Origin: Hymenoscyphus infarciens
Lineage: Eukaryota; Ascomycota; Leotiomycetes; Helotiales; Helotiaceae
Assembly (NCBI GenBank): GCA_001414345.1
Contig: LLCB01000207.1
Span: 61,934 to 125,933, forward strand
Reading direction: 5' to 3'
Length of the DNA stretch: 64,000 nt
Under the pieces are notes generated by a model, which was not told the DNA's origin, searched no databases, and saw only the letters and a list, made by a program, of their open reading frames with translations. Shown here in pieces: positions 59,555-64,000 of this stretch. Each line of letters opens with the position of its first letter. Position 1 is the first letter of the stretch. Both the position numbers and the translations under genes were made by a program.

Positions 59555-60050
59555 TATAACGGCACGAAATATATATAACTATAGTAGAGGTATATAGGAG
59601 TATATATAGTAGAATAATATATATAGATACTAGACACTAATATAGAAGAAAACAATAACTGTCTCTCTATTATACTAAATATAAACGTTTATATATAAGA
59701 AGGTTAAAAGCTTCTAAGTTCTAATAATAATAATAACTAAGCTCTACCTAATATAGCTAATACTAAATAATAAGAACTAAAAAGCTAAATATATAACTTT
59801 TAAACCTTTAGAAAGCTAAATATATAATATTTAACTCTTAATCCCTTCTATATATAAATATTGAATATTAATATCTTTAGTACTTCGCTTACATAAGTAT
59901 TAGTCATTCGTAATCTCGGCTCTAGAGGTATTAGAGGTATTAGTACTACTTAAGAGTATTAGTAGTTTTACGAATACCAACAATTTAGGATAGTACTATT
60001 ATATAATAATCCAGCTATTATATAATAATCTAGGATAGTATACTATTATA
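59555..60050 (-). repeat. 3' LTR of the right retroelement copy, minus orientation
   Basis: Inverted relative of 59028-59503, separated from it by a 51-bp spacer. A purine tract (pyrimidine on the plus strand) at about 60,051-60,075 is in the position of the polypurine tract of the element to the right. Confidence 0.65.
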
Positions 60051-62304
60051 TCCCCTCTCTTTTAAAAAGACTCGTCTTAAGTCTTTAGTAGTCGATTAGT
60101 ATAGTATTAGGTTGATTAGAGTATTATTTATCTTTTTATTATAAAGAATATAACTTTTCTTACTATTATAATATCTAATAGTTAGAGTAAGGTCGGTGAC
60201 TAGTAGTATTATTATTTAAGAGCTAATCGCTCTTTGTTTACTACTTTATATAATAATAGGATATAAATAGAAGAGAGGCTAATAATTAGCTATTAGGTAG
60301 AAAGTAGTACGCTACTATAGAGTTATCGTATTCTTACTATTATTATATATTATAATAGTAATTATTAAATAATAAATAATAATCATAAAGTAATAGCTAT
60401 TATTATAAGTAGTATATTAGTAAGCGACTTTTCTCTGATTCTAACTTCTCTTTTTCTTTTTATCTAAATAATATAAATAGTAAGAATACCTTCTAATTAG
60501 GTATATCCTTATATACTAACTTATCTCCTAGAATATATATATATATTATATATATATATAAAAGTAAGTTCTTCTCTCCTTAATCGGACCTAATTTAGAG
60601 CTAATCTAATATAGTAAAATACCTCTTCTATGTCCTCCTAGTATACTTCCAGCTACTTACTAAGTCTACTACGTTTAGTATTTTTAGGCAAAATCTTAGA
60701 ATAGAGATTATATATATGCTTTTAAGAAGCTAAAGTTAAAGAAGTATAAGTACTATATAGAGTAGAATACTATATATATCCTAGTAAGTTTAATCTTAAA
60801 TATATACTAAATCTATTCTAACTTAGGTAGTTACTATAGTTTGTTAAGAAGGAGTTTAGTAAGCTTTAAGGTAAGGAAAAGAAGGGAGAGGTTAAGAAGG
60901 CTACTAAGACCTTAGATAAGGTATTAGTTATTACTAGTACAGAGGTACTAAAGAGTAGTTTAGAGGTGTAGTTCGCCCTCCTAGAGGAGACTTAGGCGCT
61001 TTATACTAAGGTTACTATAAGTACCCCTTACTTATTAGAGAGGTTTTAATTACTAATATTTAATAGTCTTTACGCTATACTATAAAGAGTAAGACCTCTA
61101 TTTAAACCTAGGTTCAGGTCCTCTTTAAAGCCTACTTAAAGAGTTTATAGGCGTCCTCCTTAAAGCTGGTTATAAGAGGCTGCCGAGGTAAGAAGCGTCC
61201 CTATAAGAAGGAGGTAGAGAAAGAGCTAATTTAGGCTCCTTATACTTAAGAGAGTAGGAAGAAGGATAATAAGTCGAAGAAAGGAGAGGCTATAGCCTAG
61301 GGAGAGTTAGTAGGCCCTATTTCAGTAGTAACTTAGTCTTAGTTCTTTACTTTATTAACTTTAAACATTCCTACTAGTTAGTGTTTTATCTTAGGTTTTT
61401 ATTATAAGTTCCTTATTAAGAGTAACTAGAATTAAAGGGTATTTGATAGAGTTTTATAAATTAACTCTTTTATCTAATTCTTATCTAATTCTTATGTATT
61501 AAGTTATTTAGAGAGGTGTTAGGGTAGTCCTGGCTTTATAAAAGTCTCTTAGACGATGTAGTAAACCCTGAAAATTATCTATAAGATACTAAGGAGAATC
61601 TAAATAGTATCTAACCCAGTTTGTAGATATTTATAAAAGAGACTTTGTTTCTAATCCTTCAATATCAAAGTACAAGTATTCGCGTTTACTAAAAGAGTAT
61701 AGTCTAATCCTGTCTAGTAGGTTAGAAAAAGTTCAAAAAGTTCAAAAAGTTCAAAAAGTTCAAAGCAGAGACAGAGGCGAATTCAGAGTAGAGTTAGAAG
61801 TCGTTCAGTTAAGAGGTAGTGATAACTCAGTTAAGAGCTTACTTCGAGAGCATACTAATTTATATCCAATTCGAATTACTAAAAGAGTATAGGTCTAAAA
61901 AAGTTTAGAATAAAGTTAAAAGTAAATTCAGATTAGAGTTAAAAGCGAATATCGAGAGGTAAAGTTATAAGTAACAGTGATGTCTTAGCTAAGAGTTCAC
62001 TTCAAGGGTATACTAATTCATATCTAATTCGAATTCGAATAAAACATCTAGCCTACTAGATATAAAAGAAAGTAAGTTCGTCTAAACTAAGGTCAGCAAG
62101 GACTTAGAGTAAAGTCGGAAACGAAAAGTTAATAATATCGTAGATAGTAATAACTTAGCTAAGAGGTTACTATCCTTTTAAGAGTGTACTGATTCGATTC
62201 GTAGCTGATTCAAATTCAAATAAAAAAAGAACTTCTAGCCCTACTAGAAGTAAAAGAAAGTAAGAAAGTAATAACTATAAGACTCTATACCAGAGTTAGT
62301 TAGG

Positions 62305-62561
62305 TTTCGGCTAGTTAAAAGCGAGGTTATAGCTGAGTTATCGAGGTTGAAATTTGTTATCTAAGTATCTAAGGATAATAAAAGGAGTAGTTTCAGCTAG
62401 TTAAAGGCGAAGTTGTTACTGAATATTAAAAAATGCTATCTAATGTTTAAGATAATAAAAGGAGGAGTTTTAGCTAGTTAAATACGAAGTTGTTGCCGAA
62501 GTTTGTCGAATTGTCTAAGTATCTAGGGACAATAAAAGGGGTGGTTTCGGCTGGTCAAAGG
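62305..62561. repeat. Tandem repeat, ~77-86 bp units
   Basis: Units starting TTTCGGCTAG, TTTCAGCTAG, TTTTAGCTAG and TTTCGGCTGG at 62305, 62391, 62468 and 62545, each ending in an ACAATAAAAGG-like motif. The same array, inverted and more RIP-altered, lies at about 1010-1310. Confidence 0.75.
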
Positions 62562-63965
62562 ATTTTATTGCCGAATGTTATTGTAATGCCTTGTTCTCTT
62601 CGAGGTACTTAAGGACTTAAACATCTTCCGATTTCGAATTCCACTTCTAAAGTAGAGGACGATTCGCTGGCGTATTGTGCAGAGTTCAGGGCTAAATTAG
62701 ATAAGGAGGGGGTATTTTAGACCGTAGTGCTAATATCTTGTAACTTAGCGTTTCGGCGGGTCTCCTTATCTATAGCTAAAAGATTATTCACTATCTTAGC
62801 GAAGTTGTAATTCTAGCGTCTCTTAAGAGTAGTAGAGGCGTTTCGGAGCTGAGGTGTAATCTTATTTTGTCCTATATATGAAAGAACCTTTCTAATTCTA
62901 GTATCTATCTGAGTATGGCTGTACTTAAAAAGTAACCTTTTGAAGTTGGCAAAAGTTTCTTTAGCGTATTCTTCTCCTAATTCTACTTCCTTCTCTTTCA
63001 ACTTTTGTACCGGCGGGGACTCGGTCTATAACCGTAGTCTTTTTAAATGTTTGCTAGTAGAGGTATTTTTTCGAAGGGAAAGTTTAAAGTAGAGTTGGAT
63101 AATGTTCGGTTAGGATTGCTAGCGATAACTTAGCTAAGAGCTCGCTTCTAAGTTTCGTCCTAATAGAAAGCGTATTTTAACCGATTCGTATCCGATTCGA
63201 GGTTTAAGAAGTAGTATAAAGTTTATCAGGGGCAGGGGCTTATAAGCGAAGGAGGTCTAAACGTAGGCTTTGAAAAGCAAAGGAGGGTTTGAACAAAGGT
63301 TTGAAAGAGGGTCGGATTAGTGAGGGTTCGGAGGCGGAGTATTTATTAACTTTATAGTTCGCTTATAATTATGTCTATCTCGTCTAACCGATCGTTTTAT
63401 CTTTAGTTTTTATGCTGCTATCTCGTCGATATATCGTCTATATCTAAGAAGTCTTACTTATTATTTTATTAAGATCTTCTAGGTCTTAGTATACGGTTAC
63501 AGATCTAATAGGGTTTAGAGAGTCTTTCGAAAAGGGGGGTGGCCCTAGAAGAGGGTTATCAGAAGGCATTAGAGGCAGCTACCCGTAGCCGAAAGAGGTA
63601 TAAATTTAAGCTTAGAAGCAGGAGAGGGTTCGATCAAGGGTTTAAAAGAGGATCGGATCAGGGAGGGTTAGGAGGCAAAGTGTTTTATTAACTTTAAATT
63701 ATAAGCTCGCTCATCCGTCTTTCTAGCTCAGCTAGTCGATTCCTTATTTCTTAATTCTCTACTTCTAAAGCTTATATAACTAACCGCATCTGGTCTGTAT
63801 TTAAGAAGTCTTACTAGTCTCTTTGACCGTTGTTTCGTTAGGATCTTCTTAATCTTAGTATACGAGTGCTATTTAGGCGGCTTTTAGAAAGGGGGGTAGC
63901 CCTAGAAGGGCGTTTAACGCCTCGTAGCGGAACTGGGTTTAACATTTCGAAGATGCCGATTTAGA

Positions 63966-63977
63966 GGGGGGGGGGGG
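63966..63977. repeat. Poly-G run
   Basis: Twelve consecutive G within the right retroelement copy. Confidence 0.85.
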
Positions 63978-64000
63978 GTAAGGTCAGATTCGGAAGCCTT

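Larger units (their letters stand above)
59555..64000 (-). mobile_element. Retroelement, right copy, runs off the window
   Basis: Inverted counterpart of 1-3789. It is less RIP-damaged beyond about 61,700 and keeps a 62-codon ORF (62,813-63,001, minus) rich in Lys/Glu/Arg, plausibly part of a gag-like protein; the frame continues past the stop. Repeated motifs such as AGTTCAAAAAGTTC and a ~440-bp partial duplication (63,230-63,450 against 63,600-63,740) lie inside. Superfamily not determined. Confidence 0.6.

Overview
The window looks like a filamentous ascomycete (Pezizomycotina) chromosome with a bipartite base composition. About 12 kb on each side (roughly 1-12,345 and 51,960-64,000) is extremely AT-rich and full of stops, and it holds retrotransposon remnants dominated by C-to-T and G-to-A change, the mark of repeat-induced point mutation (RIP). 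Between them lies a ~39.6 kb island of ordinary composition. Genes there have short (46-150 bp) GT-AG introns with CTAAC/CTAAT-like branch sites. A Leotiomycete-type host is plausible but not proven.

Left flank: a copy of a long retroelement with its 3' LTR (1-3789); a Ty3/Gypsy remnant with recognisable RNase H and integrase, split by a 2.2-kb LTR element with a perfect 5-bp target duplication (5319-7544); then unidentifiable RIP debris and a clean solo LTR (11446-11611). Right flank: a fold-back element (51987-52585); a RIP-mutated Gypsy element (about 53303-59027) carrying a pristine 925-bp miniature LTR element inside its RT domain (58014-58938); two LTRs tail to tail; and a second, inverted copy of the 1-3789 element running off the right edge.

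Island: it carries few genes. I can support three paralogous DUF6594 membrane-protein genes (14251-15877 -, 24759-26279 -, 44535-46098 +), one new 100-aa protein gene with an exact internal duplication (42541-42969 +) and its decayed paralogue (33622-33822), one intronless hypothetical gene (47164-47805 +), one secreted IgE-binding-protein-like gene (48927-49816 +), and a wrecked serine-esterase / ZZ-zinc-finger gene (50210-51910 -) interrupted by a solo LTR.

The rest of the island is not random unique DNA. By eye it resolves into diverged, collinear copies of the same blocks: unit 1 at ~14.2-23.1 kb, unit 2 at ~24.7-38.9 kb, and a partial unit 3 at ~39-42.8 kb. Each of the first two units begins with a DUF6594 gene on the minus strand. 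A ~3-kb block (30.5-33.9 kb) is absent from unit 1 and present in units 2 and 3. Unit 2 was later opened by a 2.05-kb LTR element, itself carrying a poly(A)-tailed LINE fragment. A multiplied membrane-protein gene, a dead NLR-associated esterase domain and small fast-changing proteins in a repeat-bounded island would suit a conflict or self-recognition locus, but that is inference only.
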